DNA of 64,000 nt from positions 1-64,000 of the forward strand of contig JAUHXV010000002.1 in the NCBI GenBank assembly GCA_030426765.1, given 5' to 3'. Positions 1-9,794 of the stretch are shown here, in pieces. Within the stretch, counting starts at the first letter, position 1, and each line of letters starts with the position of its first letter. Under the pieces are notes generated by a model that worked only from the letters and a program-made list of their open reading frames with translations, was not told the origin of the DNA and did not search any database. This stretch comes from Bacteroidia bacterium. Its GTDB lineage: Bacteria > Bacteroidota > Bacteroidia > Chitinophagales > Saprospiraceae. A program made the translations under genes and the position numbers.

Positions 1-2865
1 ACCTGATATGCCGGCCGGTATTGTAATGATATCTCCTTCGCAAGCTAAAATATCAGGACCCAGGTTAACCATTGGACCCTGGTTGTTTTCAATTATTTCG
101 AGTGTATCTGTATTTGTCCCGCACGCATTAGAAATCGTCAGGATGATCGTCTCCTGCTGAGTGGTACTATAGGTCGCAAGGGTGGATCCGTCATGCCAGA
201 GATAGTCTACGCCTGCAATTCCGGGGTCTATGGTCACGACTTCCCCCGGACAGAGCGATTGGTCAGGGCCCAGGTTGAGTGGTGGAATGTCCGGCAGGAA
301 AGTGACTTCCATTGTATCAAAGGAGGTACCGCAACTATTGCTGATCGATGCGTAAAACAATCCTTCTCCGCTGGTCATAAATGTATTGTTGTCCGTACCG
401 TCCTGCCAGAGGATATCAACATCCGGTGTGTTAATGGTGAGCAAAATAGATTCACCGGGACACACAGAGGAGTCCACGCCGAGATCAAGTGGTGGTACGG
501 GAGGAAGGAGTGAGGCATTCAGTGTATCGTACGTAGTACCACATCCGTTACTGACCTGAACGGTAACTTGTCCGGGAGTGGTGATATTGAAGTTGGGCAT
601 TGTGGAACCATCGCCCCACAGCCATGTATCTACATTGGCATTGTCAGGTGTCAGGGAAACGATCGCGCCTGCACAAAAACTGGTATCGTTGCCGAGCTCT
701 ACCAATGGAGCGAGTCCGCCATCCAGGACGATCACCGTATCGCGATCTGTCCCGCAGGGGTTGGTCACTGTGAGACTGTATGTTCCGGCAGCGGTAACCA
801 CCAGTTGCGGAGCGGTAGAACCGTCGTTCCACAGGTAGGAGACGCCACCAATCCCTGCATTGATCGTGGTGGTGGCGCCTTGACACAGCGTAAGCTGGTC
901 CGGTAAGTCAACTATGGGAGGAGAGTCATTGACCGTCACATTGATCGTATCGGTGATAATACCACAGTCGTTAAATATCTGAACGGTGTATTGTCCGGAG
1001 GTGGTGACAAGAAAAGAATCCGCAGTGGAAAAGTCCTGCCACAGGTATTCGGCTCCGGGGTTACCGGCATATAAAATAAGCTCTTCTCCCGGGCAGAGCG
1101 AAACATCAGGTCCAAAAGCAGGATCGGTCAGTGCGACATCATAGTCAACGATTACGCTATCGATAACTGAGCCACAGAAATTGGATACAATAAGGTAATA
1201 GATTCCCGCGGCGTCTACGACATATTCCTCCTGATCAGAGCCATCCTGCCATTGGTAATCGGCATCTACAGGCGTGGTAGTGAGCAGTAAAATTTCGCCG
1301 GGGCAGAGTATGGTGTCAGGGCCCAGATCAACGGTCGGATTATCAACCACAAACACGGTGATTACATCTGATCCTGTTCCGCATTCATTGGTGACGAACA
1401 CCTGGTATACACCTGGGTCTGAAATTATATAAATGGGCTCTGTACTTCCATCCTGCCAAACGATATCGCCCAGATCAGGGTCGATATCCATTTCAATAAA
1501 TTCTCCGGAGCACAGCGTTAATTCATCCGGACCCAGATCAATCTCAGGCACTTCAAGATCGGTAATGATAAGTTCGTCGCTTTCTTCACCGCACATATTG
1601 CTGATCGTAAGTGCATACGTGCCTCCGCTGGTAATGGTAAAGCCTGAATTGGTACTTCCGTCCTGCCACATAAAATCACCCAGCGATGGATCAAAATCCA
1701 ATACGATCTCATCTCCCAAACAGAGAATCATATCATCCCCAAGTGAAAATGGTGCAGGTGGATCCATAACCGTGATATCTATTTCATCGGAGGTCACAGA
1801 ACACCCGTCGTCAAGCGTCACGGAATAGGTGCCTGTCGTGGTGATGATGTATTCGGAATCATTACTTCCGTCCTGCCAGGTGTAGGTACTGATGTCCGGA
1901 TCCAGCGTAATGACATATTCTTCGCCGGCGCAAATTGTAAATTCATCCGGCCCGATATCAACAGGGTCGTTGTTTCCAAGGATAAATACTTCAATAGAAT
2001 CCACACCAAAATTACATCCATCCGTCAGGGTAAGGCTGTACCATCCGGATTCTGTAACCGTCAGTGTAGGTTCGTGGCTTCCATCCTCCCAGATATAGGT
2101 GTAACCATCAATACCAGGATCAATGGTATATTCAAAACATTCATAAATAGGACCACCCAGGTCAAAATCTATATTTTCGGGAACGGCTCCTTCAACGATA
2201 CTAATGTCTTCGATGTAGTAATAGGAAAAAGACCCATTGCAGTCCGGGTCAGTTGGAGTCTCCGCATCACTATTGAAGTTGCCAACTGTGATATAGCTTT
2301 CGCCCCCTGCGGCGAGGAAGCACCCGGAGATCAGCGTCCAGTTTTCTGTATCTGATAAAAAGCCCTGGTTGGATTCAATCTGTGGGGTAACGTTTAAAGG
2401 TCCTGTCCCGCCGCTGGTCGGTGGCGTGACAGAAAGATGCGCGCCTATGTATGGACTTCCGCACCCGTTTTCGCCCAGGCTCACCCAAAAACTAACATAA
2501 TACCAGGTCCCTGCATCGAGTGGATTCAACAAAGGAGCCTGTAAGTATTCGCGATATTCAAAACCATCAATTTTGCAGTAAAACCCACCGTATCCATCAC
2601 CGGTCATGGGGTCTTGTGTGCCAAAGAAATTGCTTGGCACATCAACATTCCCACTGGTTGCACACACATTAAATATGTCCGGAGTGCCAATTGTAGGTGC
2701 TTCCCAGGGGGGTGCTACTGTAGGTCCGGGTCCACCAAATTGTGCGGGACACATACTGAGGGTTTCAAAACTGAAATTAGGAACTTCATTTTGCCCAGCC
2801 ACAGCAATAGCCATACCTGCAAAGCACAGGACTAGCATGCATTTATGTATCCAGCTTTTCGCCAT
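1..2865 (-). CDS. Large secreted W-x-D-G repeat protein (5' part; runs off the left edge)
   Basis: This frame is open without a stop from the ATG at 2865 to the left edge, about 955 codons, so the C-terminus is missing. The protein starts with a clear signal peptide (MAKSWIHKCMLVLCFAGMAI, then a small-residue cleavage region). Residues of about 25-230 form an N-terminal domain opening with 'NEVPNFSFE', a carbohydrate-binding-like fold common in secreted Saprospiria proteins and also seen in the gene at 35731-36690. Then come ten complete units of about 65 residues, each with 'LGPD..LCPGE', a W-[QEHNG]-D-G-[ST] core (one is WQDFS), a hydrophobic strand and a 'N.CG...D' closing motif, plus a partial eleventh. 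These resemble PKD/SprB-type Ig-like repeats of gliding and adhesion proteins. A T9SS or gliding-motility C-terminal domain is expected beyond the edge but not seen. An upstream in-frame stop at 2938-2940 fixes the start. Confidence 0.85.
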   Translation of the reverse strand, partial: MAKSWIHKCMLVLCFAGMAIAVAGQNEVPNFSFETLSMCPAQFGGPGPTVAPPWEAPTIGTPDIFNVCATSGNVDVPSNFFGTQDPMTGDGYGGFYCKIDGFEYREYLQAPLLNPLDAGTWYYVSFWVSLGENGCGSPYIGAHLSVTPPTSGGTGPLNVTPQIESNQGFLSDTENWTLISGCFLAAGGESYITVGNFNSDAETPTDPDCNGSFSYYYIEDISIVEGAVPENIDFDLGGPIYECFEYTIDPGIDGYTYIWEDGSHEPTLTVTESGWYSLTLTDGCNFGVDSIEVFILGNNDPVDIGPDEFTICAGEEYVITLDPDISTYTWQDGSNDSEYIITTTGTYSVTLDDGCSVTSDEIDITVMDPPAPFSLGDDMILCLGDEIVLDFDPSLGDFMWQDGSTNSGFTITSGGTYALTISNMCGEESDELIITDLEVPEIDLGPDELTLCSGEFIEMDIDPDLGDIVWQDGSTEPIYIISDPGVYQVFVTNECGTGSDVITVFVVDNPTVDLGPDTILCPGEILLLTTTPVDADYQWQDGSDQEEYVVDAAGIYYLIVSNFCGSVIDSVIVDYDVALTDPAFGPDVSLCPGEELILYAGNPGAEYLWQDFSTADSFLVTTSGQYTVQIFNDCGIITDTINVTVNDSPPIVDLPDQLTLCQGATTTINAGIGGVSYLWNDGSTAPQLVVTAAGTYSLTVTNPCGTDRDTVIVLDGGLAPLVELGNDTSFCAGAIVSLTPDNANVDTWLWGDGSTMPNFNITTPGQVTVQVSNGCGTTYDTLNASLLPPVPPLDLGVDSSVCPGESILLTINTPDVDILWQDGTDNNTFMTSGEGLFYASISNSCGTSFDTMEVTFLPDIPPLNLGPDQSLCPGEVVTIDPGIAGVDYLWHDGSTLATYSTTQQETIILTISNACGTNTDTLEIIENNQGPMVNLGPDILACEGDIITIPAGISG

Positions 2866-3031
2866 GTCAAACGGGGTGTTTGCTATTTTGCGGTTAGTGT
2901 CCGCATATTCTAAGATACTGAATACAAGCAAAAGGCTTCATGAGCCCCAATGAAATCAGGCAATTCCCTAATAATCACGTAAAATCGAATAAAGAAAATT
3001 CCCAATAAGATCCTGAAAATGCATCAGAGCC

Positions 3032-3967
3032 TCAGAAAATCAATTGTTCAATGAGTGCTTTTGTTTTTCTGATGCCATCTGCTTCGGAGAGCTGGCCACC
3101 TTCGTATTCGATACCGATATAGCCTTCGTAATCTGACTGTCGAATGATGTCAAACATGCGTTTATAATCTGTACCTGTCTCAAGTCCGTGGTCATCAAAC
3201 GCATGTGATTTTGCACTTACGGCTTTTGCATAAGGGATGAGTTCTTCCACGCCTTTGTATCGATCATATTCCCGGGTACATCCGTTGTCGTCATACGCAA
3301 CACAAAAATTTCCGAAGTCGGGGAGCGTACCGCAATTCGGTAAATTGATTTCATCTATCACTGAAGAGAGCCACTGTCCATCAGAACTAAATCCACCGTG
3401 GTTTTCCACAATGATGTTGATGTCCAGTGAAGTGGCATATACACATAAGGCACCCAGACCATCTACCGCCGCAGATCGTATAGCAGATCGATCCGAGGAG
3501 GAGCCGTAGGCATTCACACGGATGGAATGGCAGCCGAGCACTTTCGCAGCGTCTACCCATTTGTAATGATTTTCCACTGCTTGTTTTCGCTCCGCATCAT
3601 CGGGCTCGCCGAGACCGCCTTCTCCATCAATCATTATCAGGAGTTGCTTCACGCCATGATCCTCTGCCCGAAGATTCATTTCCTTCAGGTATGACGCATC
3701 GGTGGCTTTATCCGGAAAAAACTGATTGACATATTCAATGGCATCGATGCCAAAATCTTCTATTGCTGCTTTTGCGAAATCGAGATGATTTAATTCTCCT
3801 TTTCGGATGGTTCTGTGGAGACTCCATTGTGCTAAAGATATTTTCAATCGTAGCGATCTTTCTGTAGGAGCGTTTCCGAATACAGAAGAAAGGGTGGGCA
3901 AAGAGGCAGCCGAAATCAATCCAAGCGTGCTTTGCGTGATAAACTTCCTTCTGTTCCAGTCCTTCAT
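3032..3967 (-). CDS. Sugar phosphate isomerase/epimerase-like TIM-barrel protein with Tat-like signal
   Basis: The product resembles the xylose isomerase-like TIM-barrel family (AP endonuclease 2 superfamily), whose members isomerise or epimerise sugars or keto-sugars with a divalent metal. The preferred start at 3967 gives 'MKDWNRRKFITQSTLGLISA', a twin-arginine-like signal (NRRKF followed by a hydrophobic stretch), so the protein is probably exported; an upstream ATG at 4000 would only add 11 residues before it. Barrel features include 'IEDFGIDAIEYVN' near the N-terminus, 'HSIRVNAYG', 'NIIVENHGGFSSD' (Glu metal-ligand candidate) and 'YIGIEYEGG' near the end. The gene stands alone, so the substrate cannot be inferred. 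Confidence 0.8.
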   Translation of the reverse strand: MKDWNRRKFITQSTLGLISAASLPTLSSVFGNAPTERSLRLKISLAQWSLHRTIRKGELNHLDFAKAAIEDFGIDAIEYVNQFFPDKATDASYLKEMNLRAEDHGVKQLLIMIDGEGGLGEPDDAERKQAVENHYKWVDAAKVLGCHSIRVNAYGSSSDRSAIRSAAVDGLGALCVYATSLDINIIVENHGGFSSDGQWLSSVIDEINLPNCGTLPDFGNFCVAYDDNGCTREYDRYKGVEELIPYAKAVSAKSHAFDDHGLETGTDYKRMFDIIRQSDYEGYIGIEYEGGQLSEADGIRKTKALIEQLIF

Positions 3968-4222
3968 GTCAGGTAGGGTTTGTTTTGTAAAACTACACAT
4001 TGCCTCCGGAAAACTAATGGATTGACAAGCGAGTGAGCGCAGTATAAAAAGTGCTGTTAGAGAAGGATTTACACCGGCTCAGGGTAAAAAGATCCCTTTC
4101 CCGGTAACTTATGTCCGGGTAAGTTGTTCATTTGTAGTTTATGAGCTCCTTATCGTCTGTTTCAGGCTTCGGGTTCTGATTTACCTTGTATTTTTATTAA
4201 TCCGTAACACAAAAGATTCACT

Positions 4223-5287
4223 TTGTTAAAAATACCTGTTTACCTGCGCGTGTTGATTCTCTTCTCTTTTTCGGGACTTATGTTTTGCAAAAGTGATTCG
4301 GACAAAACGGATGCCGCTCCCACGCGAGCCGGAAGTCAAAAGTTAGCCGTGGAAACCATGGTGATATCCCCCAGCGGACTTGTTGCCGACCTTGAGGTGC
4401 CCGGTACAATTCTGGCAAATGAGTCTACCGAAATTCATGCTGAATCTTCCGGCAGAATCGTGGAGCTGCACATTCAGGAAGGCGCGTATGTAAAGCAAGG
4501 TGCGCTCCTGGCCAAATTGTACGACGGAGATCTGCAGGCACGGATGCGCAAACTGGAAGTGCAGTTACAAATCGCGGAACAAACTGAAAAGAGACAAGCT
4601 GAACTCGTTAAAATCCAGGGGATCAGTCAGCAGGAATACGATCTGAGTTTGCTTGAAGTGCTCAACCTGAAAGCCGATATGGAGATCATCCGGGAAGACA
4701 TTCGGAAAACGGAAGTCAGGGCGCCTTTTTCGGGCAATCTGGGACTTCGGAATGTTAGCCCCGGTGCTTACATTACGCCAAGCGAAGTTTTGACTACGAT
4801 CAGTCAGGTCAATTCGCTCAAGTTGCAGTTTAACGTACCCGAGCGCTATGGAGCCAGTCTGACCAAAGGGCTGACGGTTTCCTTTGTGGTGGATGGATCT
4901 GACCTGCGTTTTTCAGCGAGAGTCCTGGCTTCTGAAACATCGATCGATGAGTCGACCAGAAGTCTTGCGATTCGAGCGCTCGTCAATGAAAGAGACCCGG
5001 CGCTGATTCCCGGCGTTTTCGCCAAAGTAAGAATCGTATTAGAGGAAAACGCAGAGGCGATCATGGTGCCTAATAGCGCTGTAACACTGCTAGGCCGCGC
5101 GAAGCAAGTGTATCTGTATAGTCAGGGCAAAGCCATACCTAAAGAAATCGTAACGGGAGCGCGGGACAGCACGAATATCCAGGTGTTGTCCGGAATCGCA
5201 GCTGGTGATACGCTTATAACTTCAGCGATATTGTTTTTGCGACCTGGTCTGGAAGTAGATCTGGCGACTAACCAGGACAAACATTAA
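4223..5287 (+). CDS. RND efflux periplasmic adaptor (membrane fusion protein), TTG start
   Basis: This is the HlyD/AcrA-type adaptor bridging an RND pump and an outer-membrane channel. The order is signal sequence with a Cys at a lipobox-like site (GLMFC-K), a barrel-sandwich half 'TEIHAESSGRIVELHIQEG', a short coiled-coil hairpin ('LQARMRKLEVQLQIAEQTEKR' region), the second lipoyl half 'VRAPFSGNLGLRNVSPGAYI', a beta-barrel and a membrane-proximal domain. The only start giving a full signal peptide is TTG at 4223, because a stop lies in frame at 4205-4207 and the first ATG (4280) would remove most of the hydrophobic segment. It is the first gene of a three-gene operon, 42 bp ahead of the pump. 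Confidence 0.9.
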   Translation: MLKIPVYLRVLILFSFSGLMFCKSDSDKTDAAPTRAGSQKLAVETMVISPSGLVADLEVPGTILANESTEIHAESSGRIVELHIQEGAYVKQGALLAKLYDGDLQARMRKLEVQLQIAEQTEKRQAELVKIQGISQQEYDLSLLEVLNLKADMEIIREDIRKTEVRAPFSGNLGLRNVSPGAYITPSEVLTTISQVNSLKLQFNVPERYGASLTKGLTVSFVVDGSDLRFSARVLASETSIDESTRSLAIRALVNERDPALIPGVFAKVRIVLEENAEAIMVPNSAVTLLGRAKQVYLYSQGKAIPKEIVTGARDSTNIQVLSGIAAGDTLITSAILFLRPGLEVDLATNQDKH

Positions 5288-5329
5288 AATTTCCACATCT
5301 CCCTATTTAATAAATTGACCACCTGATCC

Positions 5330-8300
5330 ATGAATTTATCTGAACTAAGCCTTCGTCGTCCTGTCCTTGCGATGGTGTGTTCGATTCTCATCATCATCTT
5401 TGGTGTGATCGGCCAGCGGTATCTCAGTGTTCGTGAGTATCCGGCCATTGACCCCGCGGTGATCAATGTGCAAACATCGTATGTCGGGGCCAATGCAGAC
5501 ATCATCGAGCAGCAAATCACAGAGCCGCTGGAAAAGGTGATCAACGGCATCCAGGGAGTCGTCAATATCAGTAGTACGAGTTCGCAAGGGAGAAGTACGA
5601 TCGTGGTGGAATTCAGTCTGGGCGTAGATTTGGAGCGTGCCGCCAACGATGTACGGGATAAGGTATCCATGGCGCTGGGAAACCTGCCCCAGGACATTGA
5701 CTCTCCTCCTATTGTCACCAAGTCGGATTCAGATGCGGGGGCTATTATGTATCTGCAGATACAAAGTCAGCACAAAGATCTTATGGAGCTGACGGACTAT
5801 GCCGAGAACGTTGTACAGGAGCAGTTGCAAACCATTGATGGCGTCAGCTCTATTTCCGTGTACGGACAGCGATACGCGATGCGCCTTTGGATCGATCCGG
5901 ACAAGCTGACTGCCTACCAAATGACCATCAATGATATCAAGGATGCGATGGATCGGGAAAATATTGAATTGCCCGGCGGGAAAATCCGAGGCAATGAGAC
6001 GCAGCTTGTCATTAAGACGTTTGGCAAACTATCCACGGCAAAAGATTTTAATGATCTTATTATTCGCGAGGACAATAATGGTGTCGTTCGATTTAAGGAT
6101 GTTGGCTATGCAGAACTGGGCATAGAAAATGAAGAAAGGGCAACGCGAAAGAACAATATACCCTCGATCAGTATGGGTGTGGTCGCTCAACCCGGTAGTA
6201 ATCACATCGAGATAGCAGATGAGATTGACAGAAGGCTGATCAGCATCCGAAAGGACATGCCTGAGGATATCATCCTGGAGGTTGGATATGACAGAACCAT
6301 TTTCGTGCGCAATGCATTGACGGAGGTGAAAGAAACGCTGGTCATCGCGATCTGTCTTGTCGTGATCATTATCTTTTTATTTTTCAGAGAATGGTCTATC
6401 TCGTTGCGGCCGCTTATCGATATTCCTGTTTCCCTGCTGGGTGCCATTTTTGTGATGTACCTGATGGGTTTTACCATCAATATTCTCACCTTGCTGGCGA
6501 TCGTACTGGCGACCGGACTTGTGGTGGATGATGGAATTGTGGTGACGGAAAACATTTTCAAAAAAATGGAGTCCGGGATGAATAAGTACAGGGCTGCATT
6601 GGAAGGATCAAAGGAAATTTACTTTGCGGTCATTGCCACCTCGCTGACTTTGGCGATCGTGTTTCTGCCGATCATTTTTCTGGAGGGGTTTGTGGGGAAG
6701 CTTTTCCGGGAGTTTGGCATTGTGCTGGCGAGTGCCGTGTTGATTTCTGCTTTTGTCTCGTTGACCCTGACACCGGTTTTAAATATTTACCTGACTCGGA
6801 AAAACGGGCCTAAGCATTCCTGGTTTTATAATAAGACCGAGCCGTTTTTTGTTTGGTTGGAAAACACCTATCGAAAGACGCTGGAGGCGTTTATGAAGGT
6901 GCGCTGGATGGGTTTGCTCATCGTTGCCTTGTGTGGGAGTATCATTTACTTTATTGGAAAAGGGTTGCCACAGGAACTGGCACCTCTGGAGGATCGTAAC
7001 CGCATTCGGGCAAGTGTGACAGGGCCGGAGGGGATGGATTTTGATGTGACCGATGCGGTGACCTATCAGATAACGGAAATGCTGATGGCGAGTTTTCCGG
7101 AAAACACCATTCTGCTTTCGTTTGCACCCGGCTTCTCTGCAGGTGTGGGCAGCAACTCTTCGATTATCGTCATGGGTCTGGTGGATTCTGATGAGCGAGA
7201 GCGATCTCAGGATGACATTGCCAAGGAGATGACCCGGATGTTTCGCGAGCTTACGGATGTTCGCGTTTTCCCCATTCAGGAGCAGACCATCAGCGTTGGT
7301 TTTTCAGGGCGGATGTCATTTCCTGTGCAGTATGTCCTTCAGCATCTCAACTTTGAACGGCTGAAAGAAGTTATTCCGCTTTTTATGGATGAGGTGCGAA
7401 AGAGCCCGGTGTTTGAACGAGCGGATGTGGATTTGAAATTCAATCAGCCCGAGCTACAGATCACTGTGGATCGCCTGCGGGCAAATGAAATGGGTGTTTC
7501 CGTACTGGATGTCAATAACACGCTGCAGCTTGCTTTGAGTGGAAGGCGCTTTGGATATTTTCTGAAAGACGGAAAGCAGTATCAGGTGATCGCTCAGGTC
7601 GAGCGCGTGGACAGAGATTCGCCACTTGACCTCAAGGCGTATTTTGTCAGAAACAATCGCGGGGAATTAATACAGTTGGACAACCTGGTGCAGATGGAAG
7701 AGTTGGCCAACCCGCCTACGATCTATCACTTCAATAGATTTAAAAGTGCGATTGTGCAGGCCAGTCTGGCACCCGGCAAAACGATTGGGGATGGTATCGC
7801 GGAAATGGATCGAATCAAATCGGTTGTGTTGGATGATACCTTCAGAACCAGTCTGAGTGGTTCATCGCGTGACTTTGCGGAAAGCTCATCGGATATTTCG
7901 TTTGCTTTTATTTTCGCTCTGGTGCTGGTCTTTCTGGTTTTGTCAGCGCAGTTTGAAAGTTTTCTGGATCCGATTATTATTATGATCACCGTACCGCTGG
8001 CTCTGGCAGGAGCAGTGTTAAGTATGTGGGCATTTGGTCTGACGATCAATATTTTTTCCCAGATCGGAATTATCCTGCTGATAGGGCTTGTGACGAAAAA
8101 CGGAATTTTAATTGTGGAATTTGCCAATCAGAAAAGGCGACGTGGTGAAGGAAAAAGGGAGTCGGTAATTGAAGCATCTGTTGGTCGTCTGCGACCGATT
8201 ATGATGACGACATTGGCCACTTCTCTGGGTGCGTTACCGATTGCTTTATCGATCGGATCTGCCGGAACGAGTCGTGTTCCGCTTGGGATAGTGATCATCG

Positions 8301-8434
8301 GCGGGATGATCTTTGCGCTGATCCTGACGCTTTATGTTGTGCCGTCATTGTACACCTATCTTTCTTCAAAGAAAAGCGTAAGCACATTTGAGGCTGCGAT
8401 TGCTGAACCCGTAAGTACCCATGATCATGAATAG
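5330..8434 (+). CDS. RND efflux pump, inner-membrane transporter (AcrB/MexB family)
   Basis: At 1034 residues this has the usual length of hydrophobe/amphiphile efflux RND pumps, which export drugs or other amphiphiles using the proton gradient. It begins with 'LSELSLRRPVLAMVCSILIII' type TM1 and has two large periplasmic loops. The proton-relay pair in TM4 is visible as 'GLVVDDGIVVTEN' (Asp400, Asp401), matching the AcrB Asp pair. The second half carries the matching 'LIGLVTKNGILIVEFAN' motif and 'RLRPIMMTTLATSLGALP'. The 3' end overlaps the TolC-like gene by 14 nt, so the two are probably translationally coupled. The substrate is unknown and no adjacent regulator is seen. Confidence 0.95.
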   Translation: MNLSELSLRRPVLAMVCSILIIIFGVIGQRYLSVREYPAIDPAVINVQTSYVGANADIIEQQITEPLEKVINGIQGVVNISSTSSQGRSTIVVEFSLGVDLERAANDVRDKVSMALGNLPQDIDSPPIVTKSDSDAGAIMYLQIQSQHKDLMELTDYAENVVQEQLQTIDGVSSISVYGQRYAMRLWIDPDKLTAYQMTINDIKDAMDRENIELPGGKIRGNETQLVIKTFGKLSTAKDFNDLIIREDNNGVVRFKDVGYAELGIENEERATRKNNIPSISMGVVAQPGSNHIEIADEIDRRLISIRKDMPEDIILEVGYDRTIFVRNALTEVKETLVIAICLVVIIIFLFFREWSISLRPLIDIPVSLLGAIFVMYLMGFTINILTLLAIVLATGLVVDDGIVVTENIFKKMESGMNKYRAALEGSKEIYFAVIATSLTLAIVFLPIIFLEGFVGKLFREFGIVLASAVLISAFVSLTLTPVLNIYLTRKNGPKHSWFYNKTEPFFVWLENTYRKTLEAFMKVRWMGLLIVALCGSIIYFIGKGLPQELAPLEDRNRIRASVTGPEGMDFDVTDAVTYQITEMLMASFPENTILLSFAPGFSAGVGSNSSIIVMGLVDSDERERSQDDIAKEMTRMFRELTDVRVFPIQEQTISVGFSGRMSFPVQYVLQHLNFERLKEVIPLFMDEVRKSPVFERADVDLKFNQPELQITVDRLRANEMGVSVLDVNNTLQLALSGRRFGYFLKDGKQYQVIAQVERVDRDSPLDLKAYFVRNNRGELIQLDNLVQMEELANPPTIYHFNRFKSAIVQASLAPGKTIGDGIAEMDRIKSVVLDDTFRTSLSGSSRDFAESSSDISFAFIFALVLVFLVLSAQFESFLDPIIIMITVPLALAGAVLSMWAFGLTINIFSQIGIILLIGLVTKNGILIVEFANQKRRRGEGKRESVIEASVGRLRPIMMTTLATSLGALPIALSIGSAGTSRVPLGIVIIGGMIFALILTLYVVPSLYTYLSSKKSVSTFEAAIAEPVSTHDHE

Positions 8435-9794
8435 AGTGTCTCCAAGCAGAATGTATGCGGTATGGGTCAAAGCGATGTTCTTTGTCCTGCTCGTATTGGT
8501 TTCAAAGGCGGGTGTTGCACAGCCTTTACTGACGGTGGAAGATGCCGTGGCTGCCGCGCTTGAAAACAACTATGATATACGATTGGCAAAAACGGATTCT
8601 ATTCGACTAGGCTTAGATTACACCTATCGAAATGCAGTCTTTCTACCTAGGATCAATGCTGTACTGGGCAACAACTGGACGAATAATAATCAGAATCAGG
8701 AATTCTCCGATGGCACCGACAGGGAAGGCGATGTCAAAACAGGTTCGGTCAATGCTGCCGTTACGCTCGACTGGACGCTCTTTGACGGGTTGAGAATGTT
8801 TACGCTCAAGCAGAAAGCAGAAGAGTATGCCAGGCTTGGAGCGTTAGAATTAAAAAATCAGGTGGTCAACACCGTCGCGGAGGTGATTGAAATGTATTAT
8901 ATCATCGTGCGTCAGAAGCAACTACTCATTGCGATTGAAGAGCAAATGAGTATTAGTCAGACGCGGGTGGATCTATCGAAAAGAAGGCTTGAAGTGGGCA
9001 TGGGTTCGAAACCGGATTATCTGCAAAGCCAGATCGACCTGAATGCACAGAAGTCGGCAAAACTCCATCAGGAAACCTATATCCGTGAGCTGAAGTTGCG
9101 CCTCAATCAGTTGATTAATCCTTTGCCGGAGGCACAGGAGAATCAGATATCGACTAACTATGTCGTGAGTGATACCATACCGATCAATACTTCCATCACA
9201 CTGGAGGAGATACAGGATGATCTTGAAAATACGAATCCCGGTTTGCAACTGACCAGGAAAAATCTGGACATCGCGGGTCTCTCTTTGAAGGAGATGAAGG
9301 CTGAACAATATCCGGTCATTGAGTTTAACTCGGCCTATACGTTCAGGCGCACCAATAATGATATTGCGTTGAATCCCTTTCTGCCTATTTCCAGTCAGAA
9401 TCAGGGACTGACGTATGGGTTTACGGCTACGATTCCGATCCTGAATTACAGAAATACACACAGACAGATTCAACATGCAAAACTCGACCTGGAGTATCAA
9501 TCACTTGCATATGCCAGTGAGCGCTCCAGATTGAATGTCAATGTGATCAATGCATTTAATCTTTTCCAATTGCAACTCGAGTCACTGGCCCTGGAGGAGG
9601 AAAATATTCTTCTGGCCAGAGAAAATGTGGAGATCACGCTCGAAACGTATCGGCTGGGATCGTCTACGTTTCTTCAGTTGAGGGAGGCAGAGAAAAGCTT
9701 AAACGATGCGCAGGATCGCCTGATTAATGCCCGATATAACGCCAAGCTGGCCGAAACAGAGTTGCTCAAGCTGAAAGGAGCGCTTGTTCAGTAA
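8421..9794 (+). CDS. TolC-family outer-membrane efflux channel
   Basis: The 457-residue product has a signal peptide (through 'VSKAGVAQPL') and two repeats of the OEP/TolC fold: 'LTVEDAVAAALENNYDIRLAK' at the start and long alpha-helical stretches such as 'ARENVEITLETYRLGSSTFLQL' with 'EAEKSLNDAQDRLINARYNAKLAE' at the end. This is the outer-membrane exit duct of the tripartite RND system. The start ATG at 8421 overlaps the pump gene; ATG at 8427 is an alternative. The 3' end overlaps the convergent DJ-1/GNAT gene by 7 nt. Confidence 0.93.
   Translation: MIMNRVSPSRMYAVWVKAMFFVLLVLVSKAGVAQPLLTVEDAVAAALENNYDIRLAKTDSIRLGLDYTYRNAVFLPRINAVLGNNWTNNNQNQEFSDGTDREGDVKTGSVNAAVTLDWTLFDGLRMFTLKQKAEEYARLGALELKNQVVNTVAEVIEMYYIIVRQKQLLIAIEEQMSISQTRVDLSKRRLEVGMGSKPDYLQSQIDLNAQKSAKLHQETYIRELKLRLNQLINPLPEAQENQISTNYVVSDTIPINTSITLEEIQDDLENTNPGLQLTRKNLDIAGLSLKEMKAEQYPVIEFNSAYTFRRTNNDIALNPFLPISSQNQGLTYGFTATIPILNYRNTHRQIQHAKLDLEYQSLAYASERSRLNVNVINAFNLFQLQLESLALEEENILLARENVEITLETYRLGSSTFLQLREAEKSLNDAQDRLINARYNAKLAETELLKLKGALVQ

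Noticed and set aside
193-2953. Several plus-strand open frames of 60-130 codons across the first 3 kb
   Set aside because: They lie opposite the long minus-strand repeat protein, which has a signal peptide, regular repeats and no stops; the plus-strand frames are by-products of its repetitive sequence.
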